Shown: positions 20,980 to 32,099 of the stretch, piece by piece
Layout of the letters: every line of letters starts with the position of its first letter
Position numbering within the stretch: the first letter of the stretch is position 1
From: Girardinichthys multiradiatus
Taxonomy: Eukaryota > Chordata > Actinopteri > Cyprinodontiformes > Goodeidae
Assembly (NCBI RefSeq): GCF_021462225.1
Contig: NC_061802.1
Span: 4,607,859-4,671,858, forward strand
Direction of reading: 5' to 3'
DNA length: 64,000 bases
The notes under the pieces: generated by a model
Databases searched by the model: none
What the model was told of the DNA's origin: nothing
What the model saw: only the letters and a program-made list of their open reading frames with translations
Program-made: the position numbers and the translations under genes

Positions 20980-22065
20980 AGCAACTGTTAATCTGGTTGA
21001 CTTGTTGAACGAACAGCTAACACCAACACACAGGTGGTGTTCACACAGCATGCAAGCTGCAGGGGAGTGTAGCGCATGCCAGGGGTCTGTGGGCTGCTGT
21101 GGCATCCAGCTCTCCTGCAGCTCAACTGTCTATTACATTGTTCTATATAGAGCCCCCTCCTCAGGGTGATGGCGTGCACATCTGCAGACTGTCTGTGAAG
21201 AGCAATTTAAACCAAAACATGTCCTGCTGCGTCTCTCCTACCATTGGACCGAAACACGACGGCAGCTGACACAATGGGACAGTGAAGGGCCTAATTATTG
21301 CCCCTATCATTTGCATAATTACAATGTATTTTTCCAAGGCAGAAGCAGTATAGAAATTGTAAATTGTAATGGACTCACCGTCTCTCCTTAGTGGAAGTCA
21401 GACTTAAATGAAGAGAGCCTCTACTGCTAGCCAGGCTCAGGCAAGAGGTCCCAATCAGCCAGCCTCACAGGCTGCACATTCAATAGGATTTAAAAAGCCA
21501 ACTATGTGGAGAAATAAGAGCTTTGCCCCTCAAATCATATGGAATTACAGTGCTGGTTGCATATGGTGGGGAGCCAGTGGCAGGCACAAAAGCCTGCAGG
21601 AAGCAGCTATTTCTGTGTGTTTTATTAACCCAACCAAGCAATTTAATTCTTTTGTTCGGGGGAGTTCTACTTCATTGATTAACAAAAGCGGGGATATAAT
21701 TTTTTCAGCCCCTTTTGAAAAGCCTGAAATGTCAAGCCTTTTAAAGGAGATTATTCTGCCTGTGTGTGATGAATAGAGCCCAGAGTAACCTTTTGTCTAC
21801 AATTAAATATTCCAGCATAAATATAAAAGAAAATCAGAGATGGGGAAGATTGAGTCAGGAGAGATTGGAGAGGTAGATTCTCTGCCCGATAGTGGCAACA
21901 GCTTGGCTCTAATTAGATATGCCAGGCGGGCTGCGAGCAGTCACTCTCCACAGCACGCCGAGAGAGGAAGCAGCCTGAGAGAGGAGGACAGAGGAAACCT
22001 ATCTGCTCATCTGTCTGTCCATCGCCTTCCTCTGGGCATCCACCAGGTATTTCTGGAGGCTGTTT
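20980..22065. promoter_or_regulatory. candidate conserved non-coding block with SOX-POU site
   Basis: About 1.1 kb of unique, non-repetitive sequence with balanced composition, unlike the AT-rich flanks and free of mobile-element text. Contains the SOX-POU composite at 21309-21326 plus homeodomain-type TAATTA and other SOX-like words (cattgatt, aacaaaag near 21676-21688). By synteny it lies in the sox2-side gene desert. Conservation cannot be tested here. Confidence 0.4.
21309..21326 (-). promoter_or_regulatory. SOX-POU composite motif
   Basis: The minus strand reads CATTGTAATTATGCAAAT: a SOX site (CATTGT), a 4-base spacer and a perfect POU octamer (ATGCAAAT). SOX2 and POU factors bind such pairs cooperatively in neural and pluripotency enhancers, including sox2's own. 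The 4-base spacer is longer than the classical 0-3. Confidence 0.5.
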
Positions 22066-22199
22066 TGTTTTGTTTTCTACAGTTATTTGTTTTGCCAGCA
22101 TCTTTGCCACGGGAGAGGAAGAATTTAAAAGGCAATGCCTTCTGGGAACTGCATAAGTAGACAGAGCTGAATAAAAGAAAAAAGTTGTGAGATTGTTTA

Positions 22200-24835
22200 T
22201 GATTCTCAGGACTGACTAGGAATGACAATGAGATACTTTGGGGACAGTGAGGGTTTTTTATTCACTCAGGAGGCAGACTGCTTGGAGGAGATGAAAAGAC
22301 ATGATATGAAGTTTTGTTTTTTGCAGCGCTGCATTTGATTGTGTTTCTGAAGTCATGGTTGGACTTGGCATTTGCATTGTTCTCCTTGGAGGATGAGCTG
22401 CAGGTGGACCTGTGATGATCTGCATGCTTTTATGGAAAAGTGGGCATTCCTGTGTTATTCTGAAAACATTTATCTGATGGTTAAAGTTTTCTTTTTAAAA
22501 GAGCAGAAGTTACTGTTGATGATTATAATCTGAAATTTGTTTAACTTTATTTGTATTTAACAACAACTCCCACACAAGTGTTAACTAATCTGCAGACTAA
22601 TGTGTGCTAAGCCAGATTTTGACCTCCTGTCAGTGGATTATTTACCGACCAATCATTTTCCAGAGTGAGCCCATTAGGGATTCATGTCTAACTGTGGGCG
22701 TGGTGCTCCTTTGGCTCCCTGACATGATGTGTTTGTAGGTAAGAACATGGTTCCTGTTTGTCTGAGAATAATTTTTTTATGATTTTGTTCTTCTTATCTT
22801 ATGCTCTTGTACGCTTGTTTTTTATCAACCTAGATCAGGGGTTGGCTCACCATGTTGAACTTTAAGAGATAACCAAAATTATCTGTTTTCAACATTCTTA
22901 ACTTATACTCAGATTTTTTTAACAAGCCTGAAGGCAATGGATCAAAAGTGTTTTTAATTTATATTTTAATTTAGGAATGAAACAAGATGCTAGTAATATC
23001 TGAAGTTAAAGTCAGTATTTCAAAACTTAACCTTCTTATAAACTCGTATTAAGTCGAGTAAAAGTAGTTGTCAAATAAACTAATCCCTCAAAACACAAAG
23101 AAAGAAACTACTGTATATTGTTTTGTGAAAAATACCTCTACTGCATTTATATGTTGTCTATGTAACTCAGATGCATGTTTTCAGTTCAACACAACAAGGG
23201 TTGGGGAGATTATTTTGTATAAATTCAAGATTCAGGTGTATTTCTAAAATATTAGAGATGAATAAATCAGTCCCCCAAAGATTGCATTTAGCCATTTTCT
23301 TCTTGATTGGCTTTGATCTGTCATCACCAGGGCAGATTTTCAGTCCTTAAATGCATCAACAAGACCACAAGCAAATATTTACTTTTTCAGTGCATAAAAT
23401 CAGATGAAGTTAAGGCATATTTGCTTATGCGGACATAGGGATACTCTTGTAATTTCAAAACGAGTGTGACTATCCACGCATTTCCTTCTTCTTGTGTTTT
23501 AGTCAGAATTCGAATTGGAACTGGCAGGTGAGACTTCAGAGAGAACCAAATATCGGTATCAACCCAGAAAAGTCTGATTGGTGCGTCTCAACTAAATATT
23601 CAAAGTTTGGACCTGTACAAGGTCATTTTTATATGAACAGATGTGTACAAACAAATTTTTTGAAGCTGTGATGATGCCATTTAAAAATGACCTCAAATCA
23701 GAATAAACTGCTTTAGCACAAAAACATTTTATGTTCAATAAAACAATTAAGGCAAGACTATATAATTGCCTTGATCTGACATATTTCTGAAGCACTGTTT
23801 ATAACAACATGTAATGATGTGAGAAATGGACTGAAATACGTGAAAGGTGGCTTTTCTTGTCTGGGGAAAGTTAAAATATTCTTGACCTCACATTGTTATC
23901 AAGTAACTTCTTTAAATTAAGCTTATTTTCCAGCAGCTACTCCTTGAATCCTGCAAAGAGATCCTCTTGGATAATTGACCTGCAGTCACTCTGTGATAAA
24001 TGAAAGAATTTGTGGCTAAGCTGTCCTATTGCCACGAAAGGCACCACAAACCAAGCTGTATTTGAACCAAGTTTATCATGCTTTAAGAGGCAACGATGTT
24101 TTCTAATTAGCTTAACGAGCTTAATTTTTCTTTCATGAGTCCAATATAATGTATGAAATGCTTATGAAAGTAATCTCCACACACTTTAAAACAGTTGTAA
24201 ATTCAATTCTGTTGTTTCTTCCTCTTTTTAAGTATTCTTGCAGACTTTGCTTTTCTTTGCCATTAACGTATGATATAACTTCTATCACTGGCATGGGAGC
24301 AACCTTTTACCATCTCAGTTGCTCTCTTTGATGCATTTTTAGGTGAAATGATTTATTTTAAGTAATTTGAATGCTATTTTTTTTTCAAATCCATAATCAA
24401 TCAAAGCCATAAAACAGCTAAAACAAGCAGACACCCCAACATAAAAGACCTGGTGAGAGTCAAACCGAACTCAAATGAAAAGCCAGCATAAGAAAGGGAT
24501 TTTTCAGGAAGGACATGAGACTGTATGGACTCTGCAGCATGAATATACAGAGGCAGGTTGTTCAGAGACGAGGGGCTGCCACTGCAAAAGCTCACAGTGA
24601 ACACTTAAACACAGCACTGGAGTAATTGTTTCTCTGACTCCCGCTGAAAATAAGAATGTCTGATTTTAAGGCTCTATATGTTTCTCTGCTATATCACACT
24701 GTTGGTTCCGTTGTGACAGCATCGAACTCTGACTTGGCCCAGAAGATCTGTCATTGAAAAATAAGGCAATAAATCCTGAATCTCTTAGAAAGTGATGTTG
24801 GTTCAAGCTTTCTCCCTCATTAGCTGTTTTCTTAT
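22200..24835. other. intergenic, nothing recognised
   Basis: AT-rich sequence without gene, RNA or clear mobile-element signature. Short splice-site-like pairs (for example around 23503-23530) are not convincing. Confidence 0.4.
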
Positions 24836-24837
24836 TG

Positions 24838-25140
24838 TAGTGCTTAGTTCCAGTTTGATTTTGGAAGGTCTAGTTTATTTTGCTCTGTGTTCTCTGTACT
24901 TCCTGTTTTCTCACTCCTGTTTCTGAGTTTCTCTGTCTCCTTTTGTCTTTGTATTTGAGTCCCTTTCATGCTAAGTTGTGTTTTGTTTTCTAGTTTCTGG
25001 TCTGTGTGTTTATTTTTCTGCTGATTGTTCCATTGGATTCCCTCTGTTCTCAGGTTCCTCTTTGTTAATGGGTCTTCACTAATCCACTGGTCTCGCGTTT
25101 ATCCGATGACATCTCCTCAGTATATATTCCCTTCTGGTTC
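24838..25140 (+). repeat. T-rich LTR-like stretch
   Basis: Monotonous text of tagttccagtttgattttgg and tctgtgttctctgtacttcc type resembles U3/U5 parts of fish LTRs. A second similar stretch lies at 25430-25590. Boundaries and duplication not found. Confidence 0.25.
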
Positions 25141-25259
25141 TCTATACATGAGAGCTGCTAAAGAGTTTACTGCTGAAATAACGTCACAAAAATGTGACTC
25201 TGATGAATATCAGCCAAGTTATTTCAAGTATGTGTTACAGAATGTGCAGACCTGTTAAT

Positions 25260-25400
25260 TGCTCAGCTAACAGCACACTTGGTGACATGGCTGTGGGCTT
25301 ATTTGCATATAAAGTGGGTGGCGCTGATCCGATCACTTAGGACAGATTTCAGTGTTAATGATCATTGTTGGTTGTTATTCTACAATTCAGTCAGCGAGGA
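25260..25400. promoter_or_regulatory. candidate regulatory patch with POU octamer
   Basis: ATTTGCAT (25301-25308) runs into TATAAAG (25308-25314), and a SOX-like CATTGTT follows at 25363-25369. The sequence is unique between two LTR-like stretches. Functional status unknown. Confidence 0.25.
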
Positions 25401-25886
25401 TGGATGTTAATAACAGGGCCTTTTTGTAGTTCTTTCTGTTTTTCTTTCATGTGTTTTTGGGTTTTGGATTTCGTGTTTTGGATTCAAGTCTCAGTTTCTG
25501 GACTCCCTTTTTTGTAGGGTTTGGTTTGCTTTATTGAATGTCTTCATTTTTACATTTACCTCTGCCTCCTATCTGCTTGCATTTGCAAATACTCATTCAG
25601 AAGGCGTTATTGTTTTGGTATTGGTTATTGTTTATTGTTTTTACTTTAATATGCTTTAGACAAAGATGTTGGTTTGTGACCTTTCACTTCCCTTTTCATT
25701 CTCTTTATTTCCGGGTTTCTATACATTTTCCACATCAAAGTTCCATATTTTTTTGGGACTCAAATTCCCAGTGTTCTGAGTACCTTTTATTTTCCATTAA
25801 AAAAATTTATAGAAAAACAAAACTTCATAATATACAGGGGTTGGACAATGAAACTGAAACACCTGGTTTTAGACCACAATAATTTA

Positions 25887-26339
25887 TTAGTATGGTGTAG
25901 GGCCTCCTTTTGCGGCCAATACAGCGTCAATTCGTCTTGGGAATGACGTATACAAGTCCTGCACAGTGGTCAGAGGGATTTTAAGCCATTCTTCTTGCAG
26001 GATAGTGGCCAGGTCACTACGTGATACTGGTGGAGGAAATTGTTTCCTGACTCGCTCCTCCAAAACACCCCAAAGTGGCTCAATAATATTTAGATCTGGT
26101 GACTGTGCAGGCCATGGGAGATGTTCAACTTCACTTTCATGTTCATCAAACCAATCTTTCACCAGTCTTGCTGTGTGTATTGGTGCATTGTCATCCTGAT
26201 ACACGGCACCGCCTTCAGGATACAATGTTTGAACCATTGGATGCACATGGTCCTCAAGAATGGTTCGGTAGTCCTTGGCAGTGACGTGCCCATCTAGCAC
26301 AAGTATTGGGCCAAGGGAATTGGGCCAAGGGCAGCCCAA
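25887..26339 (-). pseudogene. Tc1-type transposase, C-terminal catalytic part
   Basis: Reads GPILVLDGHVTAKDYRTILE, then VYQDDNAPIHTARL with the second catalytic Asp and QSPDLNIIEPLW with the catalytic Glu. By my count 36 residues separate that Asp and Glu, rather than the 34 of classical Tc1. It ends RRIDAVLAAKGGPTPY. Frame differs from the N-terminal part. Confidence 0.88.
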
Positions 26340-26731
26340 ACCATCACTGATCCACCCCCATGCTTCATTCTGGCATTGGCGTGAGTGACCAAAGGTTTGG
26401 CTATAGCAGCCCGGCCGTGTATATTGACCCTGTGAAGCTCCCGACGGACAGTTCTGGTGGAAACAGGAGAGTTGAGGTGCATATTTAATTCTGCCGTTAT
26501 TTGGGCAGCTGTGGTTTTATGTTTTTTGGATACAATCCGGGTTAGCACCCGAACATCTCTTTCAGACAGCTGTGGACAGGATGTGGTTCGTCCTTCTTGG
26601 TGGTATGCTGACATTACCCTGGATACCGTGGCTCTTGATACATCACAAAGACTTGCTGTCTTGGTCACAGATGCGCCAGCAAGACGTGCACCAACAATTT
26701 GCCCTCTTTTGAACTCTGGTACGTCACCCAT
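26294..26731 (-). pseudogene. Tc1-type transposase, N-terminal part
   Basis: Two helix-turn-helix units for binding the ends: FKRGQIVGARLAGASVTKTA through SRATVSRVMSAYHQEGRTTS, then a second unit (TTAAQITAELN, STRTVRRELHRVNIHGR). After residues THANA it jumps directly to KHGGGSVMVWAA, so the stretch that carries the first catalytic Asp in relatives is deleted. Shortly after, a frameshift at the tandem ttgggccaaggg copies (26305-26316, 26320-26331) ends the frame. Confidence 0.85.
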
Positions 26732-27049
26732 AATGTTGTGTGCATTTCAATATTTTGAGCAAAACTGTGCTCTTACCCTGCTAATTGAACCTTCACACTC
26801 TGCTCTTACTGGTGTAATGTGCAATCAATGAAGACTGGCTACCAGGCTGGTCCAATTTAGCCATGAAACCTCCCACACTAAAATGACAGGTGTTTCAGTT
26901 TCATTGTCCAACCCCTGTATGTGTGGCAAATATTTCTTCAGAAAAAAATTTATACTTTTCAGTTTTTCTCATAACTGTAAGAAAGTGTTGGACCTCAGGA
27001 GTAATAACACATGACAGTTACCCCAAGGCATGCATGTACTGTCACAGCT

Positions 27050-27260
27050 CTAACACATATACATAAATCTCATGTCACCTTCATCCCAGCAGCCTGTTTC
27101 CTCCCAGAGGTCTTTATCGGAGCAATGTGGAGGACTGATTGGAGGCGACAGCAGTAATGACTGCAGGTCAGGAGGTGGCAGCCCTGTTATGATAAGTAAA
27201 CTCTGAGGTCACACGCTTTAATGGTAGGCAGCCCTGACAGCTGATGATACCTGATAAATG
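27050..27260. promoter_or_regulatory. candidate conserved non-coding patch
   Basis: Unique, GC-balanced sequence with several developmental-type motif words (gcagtaatgactgcagg, ttatgataagtaaac). No repeat match recognised. Called from composition and synteny only. Confidence 0.22.
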
Positions 27261-27764
27261 CAGAAGAAATAATGTTTTGTTATTTTAACAGCTTGAATAA
27301 AAAAAACATTCCAAAATGAAATATGATTTTTGGAGCGTTTGCTTGTTGCTGAATTCCAGATGACTTGCATCAGTAAGGTAACAGTCTTGGAGATTCCTTC
27401 ATTTAGTTAATTTAAAGGTATCTGGGCAATTCATATTATTTATAGAGCACCATCTTTTGTCATAAATAACATATATCTTGTTTTGTTTTTTTACGTTAGA
27501 AGTAGCCAGAATGCCTTTAAAATTAAAGGATCATTAACAACAGCTAGCATATGTCTTATTTTACTGTTAATTTAAGCTAAAGGTTACTTAACTGGCCGAT
27601 TCATGCTTTTTGTTTAAAAAAATCAGTATCTAGTAAAATTCTTACTAAAGCTATTTGTGATTCATTTTTAACTTAAAGTCTTGCAAGATTGTGAGTCTAT
27701 TAGAAAATGTTTCAAAATAGCTGCAGCGAAAAACTGCACCAGTTGGCAACTTCTGAGTCAGAAT

Positions 27765-28310
27765 CATTTTCGTTGCCCAGGTTTTCAAAGTCTTGCAAAA
27801 CTATTCACACCTCTTAAACATTTTCATATTCTGTGACTTTAAAGCCAAACACTTTACTGTGTTTTACTGGGGTTTGTTGTAAAGAACCAACACCAAGTAG
27901 TTTCTATTTATGAAGTAGAAGAAAAATGTTACAAAAATGTTTCACAAATAATCTAAAACTTATGTAGTGGCGATTGTGGCTAAGTGGGGAGAGCAGTCGT
28001 GATGCAATGCAAAAGTTGTGGGTTTGATTCCAGCTTTCTCCTGCAATATGTCAATGTGCCTCTGGGCAAAGCACTTAACTTCAATTTACCTACCAATCTG
28101 TGTATCAGCGTATGAATGTGTGCTTGTTGGTGAGTGTGATTGGGTGAATGTGGCTCTACTGTTAAGTGCTTTGAGTGGTCAGTATGACTGTTGAAAGCGC
28201 TACATAAGTTCACTCCATTTACCATTTATCTGCCCCACTCTCCCCTTTGAGTTGATGCTTTGTAGAATCACCTTTTACTACAGTTATAGTTGTATACACC
28301 ATAAACACTG
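27765..28310 (-). mobile_element. Tc1/mariner relic split by a SINE
   Basis: The left part (tcttgcaaaactattcacac, aaagaaccaacaccaagtag) and right part (ctgccccactctcccctttg) belong to the same Tc1-like end region as 5870-6766 type elements. They are separated by the SINE at 27966-28225. No transposase left. Confidence 0.5.
27966..28225 (+). mobile_element. tRNA-derived SINE
   Basis: Pol III A box tggctaagtgg (27977-27987) and B box ggtttgattcc (28021-28031). The body has ctctgggcaaagcacttaac and the tail ttaagtgctttgagtggtca through the ccatttacc end, a widespread teleost SINE. The second copy is at 31840-32095. Inserted inside a Tc1 relic. Confidence 0.8.
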
Positions 28311-30055
28311 TACCACAAATTAACAGTTCAAATTCATGAAAATGATAATCATGTTAAGTTTATTGTATCTTTACTAAAGAAGCAATGCAACCAGAAACAC
28401 AAAGAATCAGTTTTTTTTACCTCCTTAGATTTACAGTCAAACATGCAGGAAGGCAGCTGGACACACAGTGGTAGGTGGACAGACATCTACAGACACTTAG
28501 AGCACATTTACAAATCTGGCATAATGCTGATTTTTACTTTTCCCAAAGAAGAGTGCTAGGTTGGCAGAAAGGAAACAAGAATTATTCAATCAGCTCTTCC
28601 ACCACATCCAGATTTGACTGCAGCCACGTAAAGCTGACCACCTAATCCTTTTATCAAACCCTCCGATGGAGCATTCGTATTGGAAATGCTTGGAGAGAGA
28701 AATAATATTAAGGTCATTTCTATCTCTGGTTTATTTTATCCTTTAAAAATAACCCATGCTTTCCATTTTTTTATCTTGAGACAATAATTACTTCAGGTTT
28801 GGGGATGGGGAACTGACTGCTTATTATGAATGTTCTCTGCCCACAGAGCGGAATCTCTGCCTTCATCAGAAATAACATTTTTCTTTTTCGTTAAATAAGA
28901 CATATATACATTTAAAAATACATCATCTGTGGAAATATGGTGAGCCTTGGTCAAACGGGTTTGAGGGAAAATGTGATGTGGTGATGGTGATGATGACAAG
29001 GGTCTTCTTGGAGTACTTTACAGGTTTCTGTCTCAAGGTGCCCAGCACTTAAAGAGAGCATCTGTATTTTATTTATGATCCTGATGTAATTTAAAAAGCA
29101 ACTGTTTGCATCAATTTATTCAAGCTTTACAAAGAAGAAAGTAAAAGAAATTCATACAGCTGGTCAGAGATTTTACAAACAAGAACTTCTTTCAGATTGA
29201 ACTTCTTTAAAATTGTAACTATTTGTCTTTTCTATATTAAGCTAATGTATTTTAGCACAAGCTTGATATTTAATCATTAGTTCTAATTGGTCAGTTTGAA
29301 AATAATCTAAAAAGGACAACACTGGTAAAACTATGTCTCTTTTATCCATCTTTGAGAGCAGGGTTTAGTTTGAATTACACTTTGTGGTATAGAGACAACC
29401 TGCTCATTTATTTTGGTCTCGTCACTTCTTTGGATTTAATCGGCATGCAAGTCATAGGTTTTCATATTGTATCTCAGGGCTGCTAGTCATTTTGCTACTT
29501 CACCCTTTTGTACTTTAGCAATTTTGGTAATTTCATACCTGAGTTTTTCTGACAGATTATGATTATTCATAACAACCATGTGTCATTTTGACTTGCTTTT
29601 ACAGCCAGTGTTTTAAACAAATTTTCTATAAAGTTATACCATTTCTGGGAAATGAAGTGTGATTAAGCTAGTGGTATCAGCACTGTATGAACAAATTGTC
29701 TTTTAAAGACTGCTGTCTTGCTTTGAGAAGCCCTATAGGTTGGGCATGCAGTAAATTATGGTCCACACTTATGTTTGAAGAGTAATGCAAAAGCAACTGG
29801 ATGGAAAATGTCAAAATAGCATAAATAACATGGCAGCACGATGTAACAACTAACCGTGTTTTTCTGATCCACACCAAGTAATTGTATTAGTATTAGTCAA
29901 AACATAATCAGGCTGTGACGAACATTTGTCTTGTTTTTTAACCAAAGCAACTTAGAAAATATTAATAAATATCTAATATATTAAGTAAAAATAATACAAA
30001 TGCTGAAAGGTATGGGTTAGAGCAAAGGAAATGTGTAATATGACAGAGATAAACA
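28230..30055. other. intergenic, mostly unique sequence
   Basis: No gene or element signature. The part 28430-28690 is the least AT-biased and could be a conserved non-coding element, but I see no decisive motif. Confidence 0.35.
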
Positions 30056-30059
30056 AAAA

Positions 30060-30300
30060 AAAGAATTATTAACTGTATTAATCTGTACTGGACTTTTTAA
30101 CCATGGTGAGCATGGTGTTCGCAGCATCATGCTGTGGGAATGCTGGGATAGGGAAGCTGGTCAGAGTTGGTGGAAGGACAATTCAGAGAGAAAGCATGTT
30201 AAGAGCTGCAAAAGCCTTAAGATTGGGTAGGAGGTTCACCTTCTAGCAGGACAACAATCCAAAACATACAACCAGAGTTACACTGGATGGGTTAGATCAA
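30060..30300 (+). mobile_element. Tc1/mariner fragment
   Basis: ttcgcagcatcatgctgtgg and tagcaggacaacaatccaaa correspond to the Gly-Ser-Ile-Met-Leu-Trp box and the catalytic Asp-Asn neighbourhood of Tc1 transposases. Frames are broken. The same family as 5870-6766 and 20330-20605 in opposite orientation. Confidence 0.55.
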
Positions 30301-31488
30301 AGCACATTCACTTTGACTGGAATGGTTAATGGCAAGACTTGGCAAAATTCATGTTCAAGGCAAGGCAGGGCAAATATATTTGTATGGCAACAAGACAATT
30401 CAAAGTGATAAAAAACAGTATATTGCAGTGAAACAAAACAAAAAAGTACTTTGCTGTGGCATAATACAGAGAAGTGAAGAAAGGTTTGGGGGATTATATA
30501 GCTTTTGAATAAGATGGGCCCCAGGATGGAACCTTGAGGAACCCCATATGTGATTTTTGTCAACTCTGATGTAAAGTTACTGATAAAGTAACACTTAAAC
30601 CAGCCAAGTACTGTACCAAATGACAATCCAGTTTTCCAGTCTCTCTAGTAATAGATCGTAATTAACAATGTCGAATGCTGCACTGAGATCAAATAATACA
30701 ATGTGGTTTTGCACAGTCTAAATATATGTGGTTGTAACTGAACACCTTGACAGGGACAGTCTCGGGAAAGTGGTAAGCACGGAAATCTGACTGGAAGACG
30801 TCAAAGTGGCTGGTCATTATTAAGAAGGTATTCAACTGTTGAAACACAGGTTTTTCAACAATGGGAGATGAATGGGGGATTTTAGATGGGCCTGTAATTT
30901 TGCAATATCAAAACAGTAGTTTGATAATTGCTTTTCTTAAGACCTGGTGGAAAACACCTGACAACATGGATGAGTTTATTATTTGAACTAAATCAGATGC
31001 TATCACAAGCAAAACTTTAAAGCTGTGGGTAAAATATCAAGACAGCAGATTGAGGAACGTAGTTGAAATATAATTTCCTCTAAGTTTTTGTAGTTGATTT
31101 GGTAGAATTGTGTCATTTTGTCAAAATTAGTTTTGCATTGGTGCTGGACTTGATATTGATGCACAGACTACTCTTCTAATCTTCTGAATTTTTTCAGTAA
31201 AGAAGTTAGCAAATTCATTGCAGGCCTTGTTAGAGAGGAGTTCAGATGCTACAGACACAGGAGGGTTTGTAAACCTGTCAACTGTAGCAAACAAGGCAAG
31301 AGCATTATTAATGTTTCTGCTGATGATTTCAAAACAGAGAGATTGCATTGCATTTGTCAGCTGTAAGTTATTTCTGTGAAGACTCTCTTTATAGATGTCA
31401 CTGTGAACCTGGAATCCAGTCTTTCGCCACCTCTGTTTGACTTTTCCACACCCCCTTTGATCAATCTTACAGGTGGAGCATTTCTCCT

Positions 31489-31503
31489 CTGAGATTTCTT
31501 CTT
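31489..31503. repeat. SINE target-site duplication, left copy
   Basis: ctgagatttcttctt, exact copy at 31705-31719. Confidence 0.8.
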
Positions 31504-31704
31504 TTTTGTGGCACTAGTGGCCTCTATTTTTACAGTATTTGTTTTCAAAGTAGGCAGACAGAGGGGTGCAGAGAGAGGGGGAGGACATGCAAAGTCATGC
31601 AAATGTTGCCAGGGCTGGGACTTGAACGGCGGACGGATGCGTCGAGGACTGAAGCCTCTGTGTGTGGGTCACGCGCTCAACCCCTACACCACCAGCACCG
31701 TGCC
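31504..31704 (-). mobile_element. tRNA-derived SINE nested in LINE relic
   Basis: On the minus strand, A box tggtgtagggg (31691-31681) and B box gttcaagtccc (31627-31617) lie 50-odd bases apart. The head gggcacggtgctggtggtgt and a T/A-rich tail complete it. A 15-bp perfect target duplication proves insertion as a unit. Confidence 0.85.
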
Positions 31705-31719
31705 CTGAGATTTCTTCTT
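31705..31719. repeat. SINE target-site duplication, right copy
   Basis: ctgagatttcttctt, identical to 31489-31503. Confidence 0.8.
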
Positions 31720-31839
31720 ACCAGACACAACCCTGACCATATTTGGAGCAATGGAAACAATGTCTGAAATTTTAGAATGGAAGTTGACTAACAGCTCATT
31801 TACTGGGTTACAGGACAAAGTGGAAATGGAAGAGTAAAC

Positions 31840-32095
31840 TTGGGGCGACTGTGGCTGAGTGGAAAGAGTAGTTGTCTTGCAATCCAAAGGTTGTGGGTTA
31901 GATTCCAACTCCTCCTGTCACATGTCGATGTGCTCCTGGGCAAGGCACTTAACCCCTAGTTAACCAACACTCTGTGTATCGGTATATATAGTGTGTGCGC
32001 ATTTGTGAGTGCTATTGTGTGAATTAGGGTAAAGCGCTTTGAGTTGTTGGTATGACTAGAAAAATGCTACAGAAATGCCGTCCATTTACAAACCC
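31840..32095 (+). mobile_element. tRNA-derived SINE, second copy
   Basis: A box tggctgagtgg (31852-31862), B box ggttagattcc (31896-31906, one mismatch), body ctgggcaaggcacttaaccc, tail gcgctttgagttgttggtat and a ccatttac end. Same family as 27966-28225. Confidence 0.8.
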
Positions 32096-32099
32096 AGAA

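Larger units (their letters stand above)
25835..26917 (-). mobile_element. Tc1/mariner element, full ends, internally deleted (DD36E-type spacing)
   Basis: Perfect 31-bp terminal inverted repeats (25835-25865 and 26887-26917, starting caggggttggacaatgaaac) flanked by TA on both sides (25833-25834, 26918-26919). The transposase is on the minus strand in two frames. Identical ends suggest a recent insertion. The element lacks the segment with the first catalytic Asp, so it could move only with help from another copy. Confidence 0.93.
30340..31830 (-). mobile_element. LINE relic (Rex/L2-like), decayed
   Basis: The minus strand keeps a pre-RT segment at 31127-31348 (LLSNKACNEFANFFTEKIQK), the palm words FDLSAAFDIVNYDLLLERLE near 30640-30700, and YGVPQGSILGPILF near 30510-30560. 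The tail at 30350-30400 has the fish LINE text tatttgtatggcaacaagac. Many stops. A SINE is inserted at 31504-31704. Confidence 0.65.

Noticed and set aside
21408..21776. 122-codon open frame in the unique block near the SOX-POU site
   Set aside because: No domain or start context. Open frames are expected in GC-balanced unique DNA, and the block looks regulatory.
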